DNA of 51,359 bases from Paramacrobiotus richtersi (GCA_034698045.1 JAQGAU010000038.1:1-51359), one strand, 5' to 3'; numbered from the stretch's first letter, positions 24,401 through 34,422 are shown. Numbers and translations: made by a program. The notes: a model not told the origin generated them from the letters alone.

Positions 24401-25671
24401 CTTTGAAGGAGCTTGGATCACACTATTACTTCAACAAGCGGTCGAAGATGGCTACAAAATTACCGAAGTCTACGAAGTGCATCACTTCAAAGATTCATCG
24501 CAGTATGATGATGTGAACAAAACAGGCGGTTTGTTTTCTGATTTTATTTTGGATCTTGTGGAAACTAAAATCATCAATAGTGGATTTCCAGCACATATTA
24601 AAACCGATGAAGAAAAAGAGGCGTTTTGTGCAAAATACAGGAAACGCCTGGGACTCCGCTTTACACCTAAAGATGTATGCAATAACCCCGGTGCAAAATA
24701 CGTTGCCAAAATTTCATGCAACGCAGTATGGGGCAGGTAACAGAGTTTTTTCGTTGATATCTGACTGAACTGCAGCATTGTCCTAACTACAGATTCGTTA
24801 TGAAGGATATCTATCAGCAGAACAAATATTGCCATTCATATTCTGAAATGAAGGATATTGTATTTAACAATCAGTATAACACTAAAGACGTTAGAATGTT
24901 GGAGCACGGAAAATCAGTGGACGTTTCCTACGAAGAGAAAAAAGCCTGGGTACATTTCGTCCACTTTCGTCCGTTTGCGATGCAAAAAGAATTTTTTTTT
25001 TCTTTTTTTCTTCTGGTTGCACCAAACAAACGATGTAATCCGTGCATCGGTGTGTTTACTACGGGATACGGTCAGTTGAAACTGCTACGAGCGGCTCGGG
25101 AGGTTGAGGATCGGTTACTATATTGTGACACCGACTCGATCATGTTTGTCAGCCACCCGGGAAAGCATGAACCGGAAGCTGGTGAACTGCTAGGTGAACT
25201 AACTGACGATCTTGACGGTGACCACTTCACGGAATGGGTAGCACTTGTCAAGAAAACCTACTGCCAAAAACTGAACAGCGGCGTCCAGCGGATAAAATGC
25301 AAAGGAATACCGAAGACCGATACTTTACTCGATGTTATAAATGCAGACGTTATGAAGGGTATGCTCTTCGGAACTAATCCTTCTCTGGTTCAAGCCCCGG
25401 AAACTATCACATTTATGCGAAACACGAACAATTATTCCATTCAGACAAACCAGCGGCCACGGCGCATTGGCTGTACGTTTACAAGCCGCGTGATCGGAAA
25501 AGACTTTCGGACGTATCAAACATTCCGTTTCCCGATCTCCATTCAGACGAGATGTCATTAGTCCTGCAGCTGATGCAGCATTACTTGCCTGGCATTCTAT
25601 GGGATGATATTGATGATATTGATTTAGTGACTGACGGCATGAATGAAGATGAATGCGCTGTCAGCGAGTAA
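21500..25671 (+). pseudogene. polB: Protein-primed DNA polymerase B (Polinton), damaged
   Basis: This family copies the element's DNA with a protein primer. A Cys/His-rich region (about 22220-22580, CDICGDFYSHK, CSKCMQNDC, CWDCKRHF) precedes the exonuclease, with FVFDFETSLD (Exo I) and FLSHNGGRYDNFFI (Exo II). Polymerase motifs follow: FCSLYPSVMV (A), AKISCNAVWGR (B) and LLYCDTDSIMF (C). The usual metazoan Polinton block FLFHGCFWHGCPKCF is present. Canonical introns are at 23280-23343 and 24737-24792. TAG codons at 21725-21727 and 22694-22696 may lie at the ends of short in-phase introns (21662-21727, 22616-22696). A TAA at 23766-23768 and a frame change near 25440-25455 have no such explanation. 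The last part runs to 25671 in the new frame. The first codon is uncertain, and the frame is open upstream of 21500. Confidence 0.92.
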
Positions 25672-26133
25672 TGATGGAAAATTTAAGCAAGAGCTTGTTG
25701 TCGGTTTGTGTGGTTCTAGAAATTTCCTACTTGCTTGTACCTCTTCCGAATCCGTGCGTTACATAAAAACAACTTCTGTGTTTAAGTATCTGTTTAAAGT
25801 ATCTGTTTTAGAAACAGTACGAGTTTCTAAAAAGTGAACGGATGTGTTGCCGTGCCTGTTACCGACTTGCACCAGTTCATACATGCCATGATCACGAAAA
25901 TGATCACAGCTTCAAGTTAAGCCACTTTTACACGTTGCTGCATTCCGTGAACAAAAGTTTACTCAAAGAAATATTTTCTGCCGTCTTTAATGAATACACG
26001 GGTGAGAGTGGACAGATATGCTCGTGTATATTGTTTTATAAATGTCTAACTGTATGGCTTTCTTTTATGATTAAACAATTTCTTCACGGTGTGCTGCCAA
26101 AAGGACTGGACAAAAAGCTGATGAAGATTGTAA

Positions 26134-27144
26134 ATGGACAGCTTGCTAAGAAAAATGTATTATGACCCTGCTGAGCCAGGAAGTTTCGGGGGAGTGCGTC
26201 AACTGTATCGTGCCGTTAAAAAGAGTACAGTCGATAAAGTTTCAGAAGCAAACATTGCAGACTGGATGCGATCTGAAAATGCGTACACTCGTCATAAACC
26301 AGTTAGAAAATCATTTCAGCGATTACAATCTATAGTATCTGGAAAAACAGCTACAAGCAGATCTGTTGGACTACAGTGCTCTCAAGTTGGAAAACGACGG
26401 ATATGTTTTTATGCTTGTTGTTGTGGACTGTTTTTCCAGAAAAGCCTGGGTTGAGCCCTTGAAAACAAAAACAGGTTTAGAGGTTCGCAACGCTTTGGAA
26501 CGCATTTTTGCTAGATGCGGTTTTAGACCTGAACGACTGCAAACGGACTTGGGCAGGGAGTTTTATAACGAGAATGTGAAAGCATTTCTGGATATCCACC
26601 AGGTGAAGCACTTTTCCACAAACAATGCGGAAATAAAGGCTGGCATAGTAGAAAGGTTAAACCGTACAATATCTACGCGACTTTTCCGTTATTTTACTTT
26701 TACAAAATCGCGGCGTTGGTTTGATGTCATCCAGAAAATGGTTGACTCGTACAACAACACACCACATCGCACACTGGGATGGGATACTCCCATTGATGTA
26801 AACGTCGGCAATACCGACAAATATGCTGAAATCATATACAAAGGGACGAAGCTGATGCATACACTATCGCGCCTACCGAAGTACGCTCTGAATATCGGTG
26901 ATTATGTACGCTTAGCGCTCAAACAAGGGTACTAGAAAAAGGATATACAGCCGGATGGACGGCGGAAGTTTACCGGATATCTCAAAAAATACAGGATCAG
27001 GGAACAGAACTAATAAAGGTTGAAGATCTCAAAGGCGAGCCTCTGGAAGGCCGGTTTTACAGGCGGGAGCTACAAAAAGTAGACAAGGACAGCCCGAGAC
27101 AGCGGAAATTGCTGTTCTACGCAAGCGAGGCCAAAAAGTTTTAA
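26134..27144 (+). pseudogene. INT: Polinton integrase (rve family), two frameshifts
   Basis: A retroviral-type DDE integrase, which joins the element to host DNA. An N-terminal part resembling other Polinton integrases (MYYDPAEPGSFGGVRQLYRAV, AYTRHKPVRKSF) is read in one frame to about 26345. The catalytic core follows in a second frame: Asp in QADLLDYS, Asp in QTDLGREFYN and Glu in KAGIVERLNRT, with 34 residues between the last two. FMLVVVDCFSRKAWVEPL is typical. A third frame from about 26929 carries the SH3/chromo-like tail, ending at TAA 27142-27144. Both frame changes are simple and no intron fits, so the copy is probably inactive. A sequencing error at either site is the alternative. 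Confidence 0.92.
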
Positions 27145-27218
27145 TACATTATATTGGATGGGCAAGAAGTTCGATCAATGGATCACGACTCGCGAGTTAA
27201 CTGCGAAAGGAATCAGTC

Positions 27219-27661
27219 TTGCTTAACTACATTTACATTTTTCTCCACATTAAGGGTGCTTTTTATATAACGGTTACGTCCGATAGCGCACCTAGCAATA
27301 GTGCTTCGGAGTTTACTGTGTATCTTCCAAATTATTTCAGCTTCTCTACAGACTTCGAAGTTGCGTTAACATATGTTCAATTTCCTACGAAAATAACTCA
27401 TCAGCGTTGACTTTGTGTGTTCAGAGTGATCTCGTACGCTACCAAATATTAAACAGCGATAGGCTTTCGCTGTTGGAAATTGTCCCCACAAAAAATGCAA
27501 AGGAAGGAAATGCTTTCGTTCCGAAGCTAAAATACATAGAGGTTTCACACGGTCAGTTTGACAGACTAACATTTACGATTACGGATACGTCCAACAAAAT
27601 CGTTACGTTTGATAAAGGATCGACTGTTCTCCAGCTACATTTTAGAAAGAAATATGGCTGA
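27219..27661 (+). pseudogene. Polinton minor-capsid-like protein, middle missing
   Basis: The first 63 codons carry the N-terminal signature seen in a conserved Polinton virion protein (FYITVTSDSAPSNSASEFTV, then LPNYFSF and VALTYVQFP). A second frame from about 27407 carries the C-terminal signature (KLKYIEVSHGQFDRLTF and LQLHFRKKYG). From memory the family is some 300-400 residues long, so 150 or more residues in the middle are absent, and the frame changes at the junction near 27405. An internal deletion is the simplest reading. Family identity is from remembered homologues; I do not commit to one of the letter names used for Polinton proteins. Confidence 0.7.
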
Positions 27662-28153
27662 CGATATGTTAGGTTATAGCATACCTGCACAGGTTTATGT
27701 CCAGCTTTTATCACCTGGGACTTATTCTAACAGTGGACATGCTCAGGCCGGCTATGGATCGATAGGAAATTTTTTTGGCAGTTTAGCTAGAACAGCAAAA
27801 AATGTTATATTTCCGAATTTTGTCCGTTTGGGGCGCTCCGTTGTATCCGATGTACTACAAAACAATACTACACTAATGGATTCAGCGCATTCCAGTACTA
27901 TGGAAGCTGCACGTAAAATATCAAATGGGATGCAGAGAGGACAAGGGAAACGGCGAAAAAGGCACAGGAGAAGCAAGAAAGTGAAACCGATAATCGGACC
28001 CATCAAAAAGCGGCGTCACCGTCACAGCGAACGATAAAACGGAAATCGAAGGCACGAAAGCCAAAACAGTCAAAGCGAAAGCGCATTCGCAAACGTTCTG
28101 GCAAAGCGAAGAAGAAAAGAGTCGGACTGCCGTTGAATCATCTTCTTCACTAA
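27654..28153 (+). pseudogene. Basic virion core-type protein, one frameshift
   Basis: Begins at ATG 27654, overlapping the end of the preceding gene by 8 bases. The N-terminal half has a glycine/hydrophobic stretch (AGYGSIGNFFGSLARTAKN) and an amphipathic segment typical of the small basic virion proteins next to the capsid gene in Polintons. The C-terminal half is extremely rich in Arg and Lys (GKRRKRHRRSKK). The first frame stops at 28037; an equally basic run in the adjacent frame (KSKARKPKQSKRKRIRKRSG) continues to TAA 28151-28153. This points to a single frame change at about 28015-28035. Probable role: DNA condensation or capsid assembly, inferred from composition and position. Confidence 0.7.
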
Positions 28154-28168
28154 ACCTGTTTAGCTATC

Positions 28169-29586
28169 ATGGCTGGTTCTTCCAGCGCTCCTTATGTCTT
28201 AAGTCCGAACTGGACCACTTCACGTTACAACCAACTCGAACAGCCATAGAAAACGCTAAATTTGTTTTATATAATCCGATTGGTAATACACTTAATGTGG
28301 ACACTGTGAGCTGGGAGGTCACCGGAACTCCCGATGAGATGATCGATCTTGCACACAGTTCCTTGTTGATCGACGTAGCTGTGGAAACTCTTGCAGGAGC
28401 GGTGCCGGCGCCAGATATACTTTGGGGTCCAGTCAACAACTTTGCAAGAAGTCTGTTTTCTGGTCATGAAGTGATACTCAACAACGAATCCGTAACATCT
28501 GTACCATCACTGTCACATTATGCATCATACATCGAGAATTTGTTAAGCTATGGCCCGGAAGGACTTGCGCAGCTTGAATGCGCGGGGTTCTATTTGGACA
28601 CGCCGGGGTCGTTCGAACAGTTCCTGTTGGAGGTTCCGGATCCAAACCCTAACAACGTGGTTCTTAACGATGGGTACAAGATTAGGCGTAGTAGAATTAA
28701 TAATGGCGTTGTTTGGCACTTATTTTGTCGTTTCACCGGCGATTTAGCCAACCAAAGTCGGCTAATTCCGCCAAAGATATACCTTAAACTGATCTTGACT
28801 CGAGCAAAAGACCGTTTTGCAGTAATGTCCCTTATTAATCCGTTGGATATCAAAATTAGTATTCGGCGTGCCACCTTAAAACTTCGTAAAGTCAAGATGG
28901 ATCCGGAATTTCTCCTGGCGCACGAACTTTTGCTGCAAAAACGGAATGCCGTGATACCGTTTATTGAAACCAATATTATTGAAATAACAATACCCAACGG
29001 AAGCAGTCACTGGTCTAGAGATGACCTTTTCCGTGGCACAATACCAAAACAAATGTTAGTTGCTTTTGTCAGATCGGATGCTGTCGGGGGTCGCACCGAA
29101 CGCAATCCTTACTATTTCCGAACGTTAAATCTGACACAGATTATTACGTACATAAACTCTGAACCCTTTCCGGGTAAATCACTAGATATATCTCCAACCA
29201 ATGTGCGTGATGGGTATCTGAGTCTACTGGAAACAACGGGTATGTTGTTTAAAAACGCTACGCTACCGTTTACGCCGACACAGTGGGGTAATGGATACAG
29301 TATTTTCGGATTCAACCTTGAGCCCGACGTTGGAGATCATTCCTGTGTAAATATCGCAAAACGAGGTGTATTGTGGTTGTCATGCACATTTTCTGAAGCT
29401 ACGGATGTAAACTATTCTGTTTTAATCTATTTTACCAAGAACGCATTGATTGAAATCGATGGGCGAAGAAATGTATCTGCCCTTATAAGCGAGCATGAAC
29501 ACTACACATATTCTGGATATTATAGGGCACGAAGAGTGGCTCAGAAACTGCTTCATTGGGGTTTTCTCACGCGATACTCTCCCTAA
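28169..29586 (+). CDS. MCP: Polinton major capsid protein (double jelly-roll)
   Basis: About 460 residues match the metazoan Polinton major capsid pattern: KSELDHFTLQ at the start, EMIDLAHSSLLIDV, VNNFARSLFSGHEVIL, LSHYASYIENLLSYG, LILTRAKDRFAVM, FLLAHELLLQKR, RNPYYFRTLNL and a final ALIEIDGRRNVSAL. The long frame is open from upstream of 28201 to TAA at 29584-29586. It has no ATG of its own near the expected start. The only well-placed ATG, 28169, is in another frame, so a frame change within the first dozen codons is likely. Apart from that the coding region is undamaged, the best preserved of the virion genes here. Stands between the core-type gene and the protease, the usual order. Confidence 0.88.
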
Positions 29587-29599
29587 AAATTAAAAAAAA

Positions 29600-30063
29600 G
29601 CCCCAGAAGTTTCCAGTGGCGCTGATCGTAAACACGGATGAGGAGCGGCAACCAGGACAGCACTAGCTAGCAATATTCGCGCGAAGTGAAGTCAATGTTA
29701 CATTTTTGTCACTCTTTTGGAAAAGCGTCCTCTTTTTACGGAATGGACTACGACGGATTTATTTGTGAGTCGTTTCTGGGAACAAACGGGCGTTATGAAG
29801 AAAACAGAATTCAGCTTCAAGATGTCAAATCTAGTTTGTGTGGTTTGTTTTCTATATACTTTCTATATTATTCATGTCGTGGTCTTTGCTTGCGTTCTAT
29901 AATTGATAAATTTGAGTACCCAAACCATCTGCTCAGTAATGATTCTTTATTGAAGACGTTTGCAAAGGAATATCTTAGACCGTGCGGTAAACCAGAAAAG
30001 TGTTTGAAACACTTGCCGGTAACCAGCCAGTATGCATTGCCAATGTACAAAGTCTTGTATTAA
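29600..30063 (+). pseudogene. PRO: Adenain-like cysteine protease, broken
   Basis: This family matures virion proteins. The catalytic-His region is seen in FPVALIVNTDEERQPGQH at about 29609-29665. The codon right after the His, where homologues usually carry Trp, is TAG at 29666-29668. The frame then changes, and the rest runs 29686-30063: SFGKASSFYG, ENRIQLQDVKSSLCGLFSIY with the nucleophile Cys, and a tail to TAA. In front of SFG the residues are FCH, not the FFD usually found, so the acidic catalytic residue also seems lost. The first 40-50 residues of the family are not visible. Inactive as it stands. Confidence 0.75.
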
Positions 30064-30104
30064 AATGTTGAAAACAGCCATTGTACGCCACGAAACAAAA
30101 ACAT

Positions 30105-30779
30105 TTACCGACGTCCGGTTCTATAAACAGACCAGTTGTCACGTCGACCACGCGGCGTGCGATCAGCGCTTGGCGGTCCGAAGAAGTCAGGATCAACTGC
30201 CATGTTATTATAGATGCTACGGCGCATAGTGTTTGATATTAGCGTTGTCGGAACATTAGTGTTTTTCATTGTCGACAGAAAATGGTCCATCCCAGGTGGT
30301 TGGTCATTGTTTCGAGGATTAGTAGGTGTTGTTATCCATCGAATCAAATCCACGATATTAATATTCGCATGTAGATTGCCATTGGTGATTATCTCGAATC
30401 GGGGTCCGATTTTCATTTGACTATAGGACAGCAGATGTTTCAGTAGTCCTTTTCCGCTGGTCCTTTGTTTGTCAGGAATCAAATCAGTTACATCTTCAAT
30501 GACAGAATCCATTTTGGATGTCTGAGAGACGCCGTCGGCTTGGTCCATTCCAGAGCTAGGTGTCGCGTGCAAATCAGCCGCTTGATGTCGGAAATTGTTA
30601 TACCTGATCAATGCATCGTCCTGTGCGATGAGCTTTTCCCGTGTGCTAAGAGAGGGATCGTGCAGTGACGTCTGTATGTCTTGGTAAGCGGCAGTTAGGG
30701 GTCGGCCCAGAATGTCCAGGTGTTGAGCAGAAGATGTTCCAAATATTGCCGAATCTTTCTGTTGAGATCGCTCACGCAA
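30105..30779 (-). pseudogene. Conserved Polinton protein of unknown role, 5' end split by a transposon
   Basis: On the minus strand 224 residues are open. An N-terminal helical region holds LSTREKLIAQDDALIRYNNF, then an acidic linker follows. The C-terminal half has VTDLIPDKQRTSGKGLLKHL, GNLHANINIVDLIRWIT and PPGMDHFLSTM, a pattern I know from other metazoan Polintons, where the function is not established. The frame has no ATG. It is closed by a TAG just upstream, and 12 bases beyond that begins a foldback-type insertion. A candidate original start ATG (31801-31799) lies on the far side of that insertion, in a short leader. So the gene probably lost its start to the insertion. Confidence 0.65.
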
Positions 30780-30799
30780 CTAATCTTCATTTAACAAAA

Positions 30800-31788
30800 G
30801 AAAATGGCTATAGTCACCCATAAACACCCACAACCGCTATAGATACCCATAACACCCATAAATCGCTATAGCCACCCATAACGTTTGCTACACCCACAAA
30901 GACTATAGGCACCCATATCGCGTTAATTTTTATTTTACCACTAATACATGCGCTGCGGGCTGCCGCTGCTTCTCGGACGTTCTCGGACGTTCTTTGCGCC
31001 TTTTCCTTTCTGCCATGTCGTCTACGGTCCGGATAGTTTAGATATCTTTCGACTGTATTAACTATTAGCTTCCCCGTGGTCAGACGTACTTCCTTCACAA
31101 TTGCAGCTGTAAAGGTCACGTCACGTCGGGTACCAAAGAATTCAAAACTGGTTACATGGGTGTGGGTAAACTGCCTTTTTTTCTTGTGTGGGTGAATGTT
31201 GGCTTTCCTGCCCCCTTCGGTGCATATTCGCCGGAATAGGTGCATGTAATTTTTGAAAGTGGCCCGTGGTATCTCCATCGGCTCAGCTAAGTCGCCGGCG
31301 CGACCTTTCCTGATGTACCCCGACTTCTTCGTGACAAATGTTTGAAAAGCTGCTTCTTTATAGCGTTTAAAGGCGGAAATCGAATTCGGCCCAAGACACA
31401 TAGCTGTCAGCCAACTGGTCTTCCGCTTGGAGTACTGCAGGAAACAAAATCTGCTTCCTCTCCGTCTCGTTCTAATTCCGAGTCTGACATGTTGCCGTTT
31501 ATTTTACCGTTTTTGAAGTAAACTTAATAAACAATCACATATTATGTAAATAACAGCAGATATTTGAGGAGGTACTACCCTTCATAGGTTGTTAAACTTC
31601 GTTGTTTGGTTGCTACATAAAAACATGGCATTTTATTGGTTTTGTTATTTTTTTGTTCTTTATGGGTGGCTTTAGCGTTTATGGGTGCAGTTTTCCTAAT
31701 TCAGATATGGGTGCCTATAGCGCTTTATGGGTGTTTATGGGTGGCTATAGCCATTTATGGGTGAAAATGGGTGGCTACAGCCTCACTC
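30800..31788 (-). mobile_element. Foldback-type transposon nested in the Polinton (989 bases)
   Basis: Flanked by the 9-base duplication TTAACAAAA (30791-30799 and 31789-31797). Both ends, about 115-130 bases each, are inverted arrays of short motifs around ATGGGTGGCTATAGC and TTTATGGGTG. Outermost bases read GAAAATGGCTATAG on the left and, in reverse, GAGTGAGGCTGTAG on the right. A 9-base duplication and ends built of short tandem motifs are the features of foldback elements of the Mutator-like superfamily. It carries one broken frame (next entry). It inserted after the Polinton gene at 30105-30779 existed, since it separates that gene from its likely start. Confidence 0.8.
30920..31490 (-). 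pseudogene. Unrecognised protein encoded inside the foldback element
   Basis: An ATG at 31490 starts an acidic leader (MSDSELERDGEEADF). After a frame change near 31435 a basic protein continues, with TSWLTAMCLGPNSISAFKRY, GRKANIHPHKKKRQF and a tail YPDRRRHGRKEK. The frame runs on into the terminal repeat array to 30814, which probably is not real protein. No transposase motif is visible. It resembles a small DNA-binding protein by charge only. It may be the element's own accessory protein or a captured host fragment. Confidence 0.4.
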
Positions 31789-31815
31789 TTAACAAAAACA
31801 TTCTCCGCGCCATTC

Positions 31816-32148
31816 TTACAGTCTGCCCAAAACAAAACTTAAAACAGGCGGCAAAATAAGAGCCAGAAGAGAAAATCCTTTGCTAACGAGAAAACACCTT
31901 TTTCGCTTCCGAGAAATGCTACTGCGTGCCAACCACTTCAAATATGGTAGCACTTTTCGAACCCGTGCAGCTTTTGACGTTTCCGTGACAGTAACATTAC
32001 CTTCTACTATTTGCAGTGCACACTCCGCAATTGCATCTATCAGTGTATCTTCTGAATTCTTAACGATAGCTTTAGCAAGCTTCGGCTTGCTACTGGCTAG
32101 AGAAGATAAGAAATCCAAATGAGATACTGTCTTGCTTCTATCCATCAT
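31816..32148 (-). CDS. Small conserved Polinton protein with hydrophobic C-terminus
   Basis: About 110 residues. I choose the ATG at 32148, which overlaps the ATPase stop codon (ATGA). The pattern LASSKPKLAKAIVKNSEDTL, IDAIAECALQIVEGNV, then basic residues (SRKRKR) and a hydrophobic end (LLALILPPVLSFVLG) matches a short protein found next to the ATPase in many metazoan Polintons. The tail could insert into or disturb a membrane, as proposed for small adenovirus-like virion proteins, but this is inference. The frame is intact. Confidence 0.7.
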   Translation of the reverse strand: MMDRSKTVSHLDFLSSLASSKPKLAKAIVKNSEDTLIDAIAECALQIVEGNVTVTETSKAARVRKVLPYLKWLARSSISRKRKRCFLVSKGFSLLALILPPVLSFVLGRL

Positions 32149-32804
32149 ACGGGAACGTATACTTCCATGCATCCACTTTTGTTTTCGCCAAACAATGCGG
32201 TTTTCAGCCTGTATTTGTCAGACGTGCTTTGTTGTAAGTCAATGACCACATAACCATAATCCCTCTCCAGACACGCGTTAATTGATGACAAAAAGTATTC
32301 CAGCTTATGCGGGAAAAGTTGGCGCCCCAGTATTTGCAACTGTTGACGATCCTGAGGGTTTTTGAAGCAGACTATCACTTTTGCATTTAGACGAATATCG
32401 CTTCCGAAGCTTTGTTTAAAGAACAGATTCTGTGTTAAATACAGCACGCTTGTATTTGAGTGTCGTCCACCGTTGCAAAACAACTGAGCAACATGTTTAC
32501 TCGTTTTATCTTCTAGATGGAGGTCATCAATAACGCATATGTTAACAAAATGTTTGTCGAAGAAATGCGGCTGCGAAATATCGTCCGGTAGCCCCTCGGC
32601 GAAGAGTATTGGTAGTTTCTCGGATAACAGTTGGTCGTACAAAGGCAGATATTGCTTATAAAACCAGTAAATCCGTTCGATTTTCTTTGTAAATGTATTA
32701 TGACGTAGAAGGTTCGCAACAAATGTACTCTGTCCAGAACCAGAATTACCGCTAATAAGCATAGACGTTGGATGAACAAAATTTTCATTCAGATTTACTT
32801 CCAT
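32145..32804 (-). CDS. ATP: Packaging ATPase (FtsK/HerA type), Walker A lysine replaced
   Basis: A 219-residue P-loop ATPase of the type that drives DNA into capsids of Polintons and related viruses. The start MEVNLNENFVHPTSMLISG leads into the P loop GNSGSGQST. The strand before the Walker B site reads VNICVIDDLHL, and YLTQNLFFK gives the polar sensor-like segment after it. The P loop normally has Lys where this copy has Gln (CAG at about 32724-32726), which should abolish nucleotide hydrolysis. The frame is otherwise intact and of normal length. The start overlaps the end of the upstream small frame by 20 bases and the stop overlaps the next ATG by four, so the leftward genes are packed tightly. 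Confidence 0.9.
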   Translation of the reverse strand: MEVNLNENFVHPTSMLISGNSGSGQSTFVANLLRHNTFTKKIERIYWFYKQYLPLYDQLLSEKLPILFAEGLPDDISQPHFFDKHFVNICVIDDLHLEDKTSKHVAQLFCNGGRHSNTSVLYLTQNLFFKQSFGSDIRLNAKVIVCFKNPQDRQQLQILGRQLFPHKLEYFLSSINACLERDYGYVVIDLQQSTSDKYRLKTALFGENKSGCMEVYVPV

Positions 32805-33009
32805 AGCCCAGCAACCGACGAGTCTCTTCGAATAAGATTGTAACTAATGGCATAACAATGTTACGTAACGGAATACGATTAGTGACCTTTAAGGCAACTA
32901 CCGTCACAATACGGGAAACTTGAGAGAATAAAAATGGTACAGCATAAAACAAAAGCCAGAACAGGAAGCCGCTTGGGTTATCCTTGCTGCTTGGTACTGA
33001 CGGCGGCAA
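32785..33009 (-). CDS. Small membrane protein upstream of the ATPase
   Basis: About 74 residues, PSSKDNPSGFLFWLLFYAVP followed by further hydrophobic residues (FLFSQVSRIVTVVAL) and a basic/acidic tail ending YGSKSE. One strong membrane segment is likely. No ATG begins this frame. An ATG in another frame a little upstream (near 33049) would need a frame change, so the start is unresolved. It overlaps the ATPase start, which argues for a genuine gene. I know no homologue. Confidence 0.45.
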   Translation of the reverse strand: MPPSVPSSKDNPSGFLFWLLFYAVPFLFSQVSRIVTVVALKVTNRIPLRNIVMPLVTILFEETRRLLGYGSKSE

Positions 33010-33145
33010 GATTACGAAACAAACGGAGGTTGCAGTTCACTTTCCATTCCTACAAATAGACGGTGTTGTACAGCTAAATGTTTTAGTAAAACAACAGAAC
33101 ACTGACAAGAGATTATTCAACTGAACAATGCAACGCTTTACTCAC

Positions 33146-33915
33146 TCACTCCTCTAGATAAAAATCAGGCACGCATGTTGGGCAGTAGCATGTTTGGCAG
33201 AAATCCTCAGCATCGCCCCGTTCGGCTTCCACTGGCGGGATGGTGTGCTCGGCTTTCAAATCGTCGATCTTAAGCAACTCTAAACCATCCATTTTGCATA
33301 CTGGTTTCGGCTCCAGAATATGCATAGGAGCGAAACAGTCAACACGCTGGTAATAGAAAACGAAATTTGGGCGCTTCCACACTTTTTTTGATCACTGGTC
33401 ATTGTGGCCGCATTCACACCACACTTTCATGCCAGATTTATCCGGCATTTCCGCTGTAACCAACACCTGAATCCGCATTTTGCAGGCATACGATGCTTTT
33501 TGCTCCATTCCAAAAATTTCCATTTCAAGTAGTTTCGCATGCGCCCATGTCCCAAATCGCGAACAATGTGGTACCATTTTTCTTCGTCCGCAAAAAAGGT
33601 TTTATCTGGATAACGCTTTAGATTCTGTGCTTGCTTTCCTGGATTGTCGTACAACGCGAAAGCAATCTCAGCCAGCGGCTCTGTCCCATAGATGTCGTAA
33701 CGTGCGAACTGCACTCGAACCCCGATATTTAGGTAAGGATAAAGGGTACGGGCCAGATCGTAGCGTTCTTTCAAACTCGAATAAACATCCTCAATGTTCA
33801 CCAGTTCAGTTGTTGTACCATTTGCAAACCAAGTAATACCGTCCACAAGATCGCGTTTCCTAGGCCCTGTTGGGAATAACGCGTTTACAGCTAACTCCAT
33901 TGAACTACTTGCCAT
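33146..33915 (-). pseudogene. Unknown Polinton protein, paralogue of the 34423 gene, broken
   Basis: Starts at ATG 33915 (MASSSMELAVNALF). Recognisable blocks are DGITWFANG, LKERYDLARTLYPYLNI, GHGRMRNYLKWKFLEW, then after a frame change near 33480 VLVTAEMPDKSGMKVW, a TGA at 33392-33394, and RPNFVFYYQRVDCFAPM. The same blocks in the same order occur in the plus-strand gene at 34423-35138. Its C-terminus has a Cys cluster, FCQTCYCPTCVP, which the paralogue lacks. No known family is recognised. It could be a structural or regulatory accessory protein. Broken in this copy. Confidence 0.6.
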
Positions 33916-34422
33916 TGCCAACCAAAACCAAAGCAGAATTAGTTTTCCGCAAACACAAGTGGGATCAGTAGAGCAAAAATGCAGAAATGAAAACAGAATG
34001 TGACATTACAAAATGCACTGCCATTCTCGGTCATTTCCGTTTCGAAATCGTAGTTATCCTTTAAATACCTACGGGTGTTGCACACAGCACGCTGGCAATG
34101 AGGACATGAGCATGTGGATTTATGTATCTGCTCAGATGCTCATATTCCCACTGACACCGTTTCTGTGCAGCTGCAGCACATGAATGACTTCAGACCAAAT
34201 TAAATCACGACAACAAAAAGGTAATATCATACGCAGATTTGCCATAATTATAGCCACACCCATATTTAGCTTGCCCACTAAATGAGGAACAATCCTGGCC
34301 CAGTATTAGCACGACTGCCCAAGCTAAAAGTCGCAACGTCATTGTAATTTAATTTACGGCAGCTACCGCTTCGCAGACCGAAAGAATTTACTCACGGTGA
34401 CCTTTTCAGTTAATTTACTAAC
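33916..34422. other. Divergent intergenic region between the two paralogues
   Basis: Both paralogues read outward from here, so their promoters should lie within it. No obvious shared palindrome is seen. Confidence 0.35.

Noticed and set aside
30814-30920. C-terminal extension of the foldback protein (repeats of VPIVFVGV, GGYSDLWV)
   Set aside because: It is a translation of the terminal motif array and not protein-like sequence.
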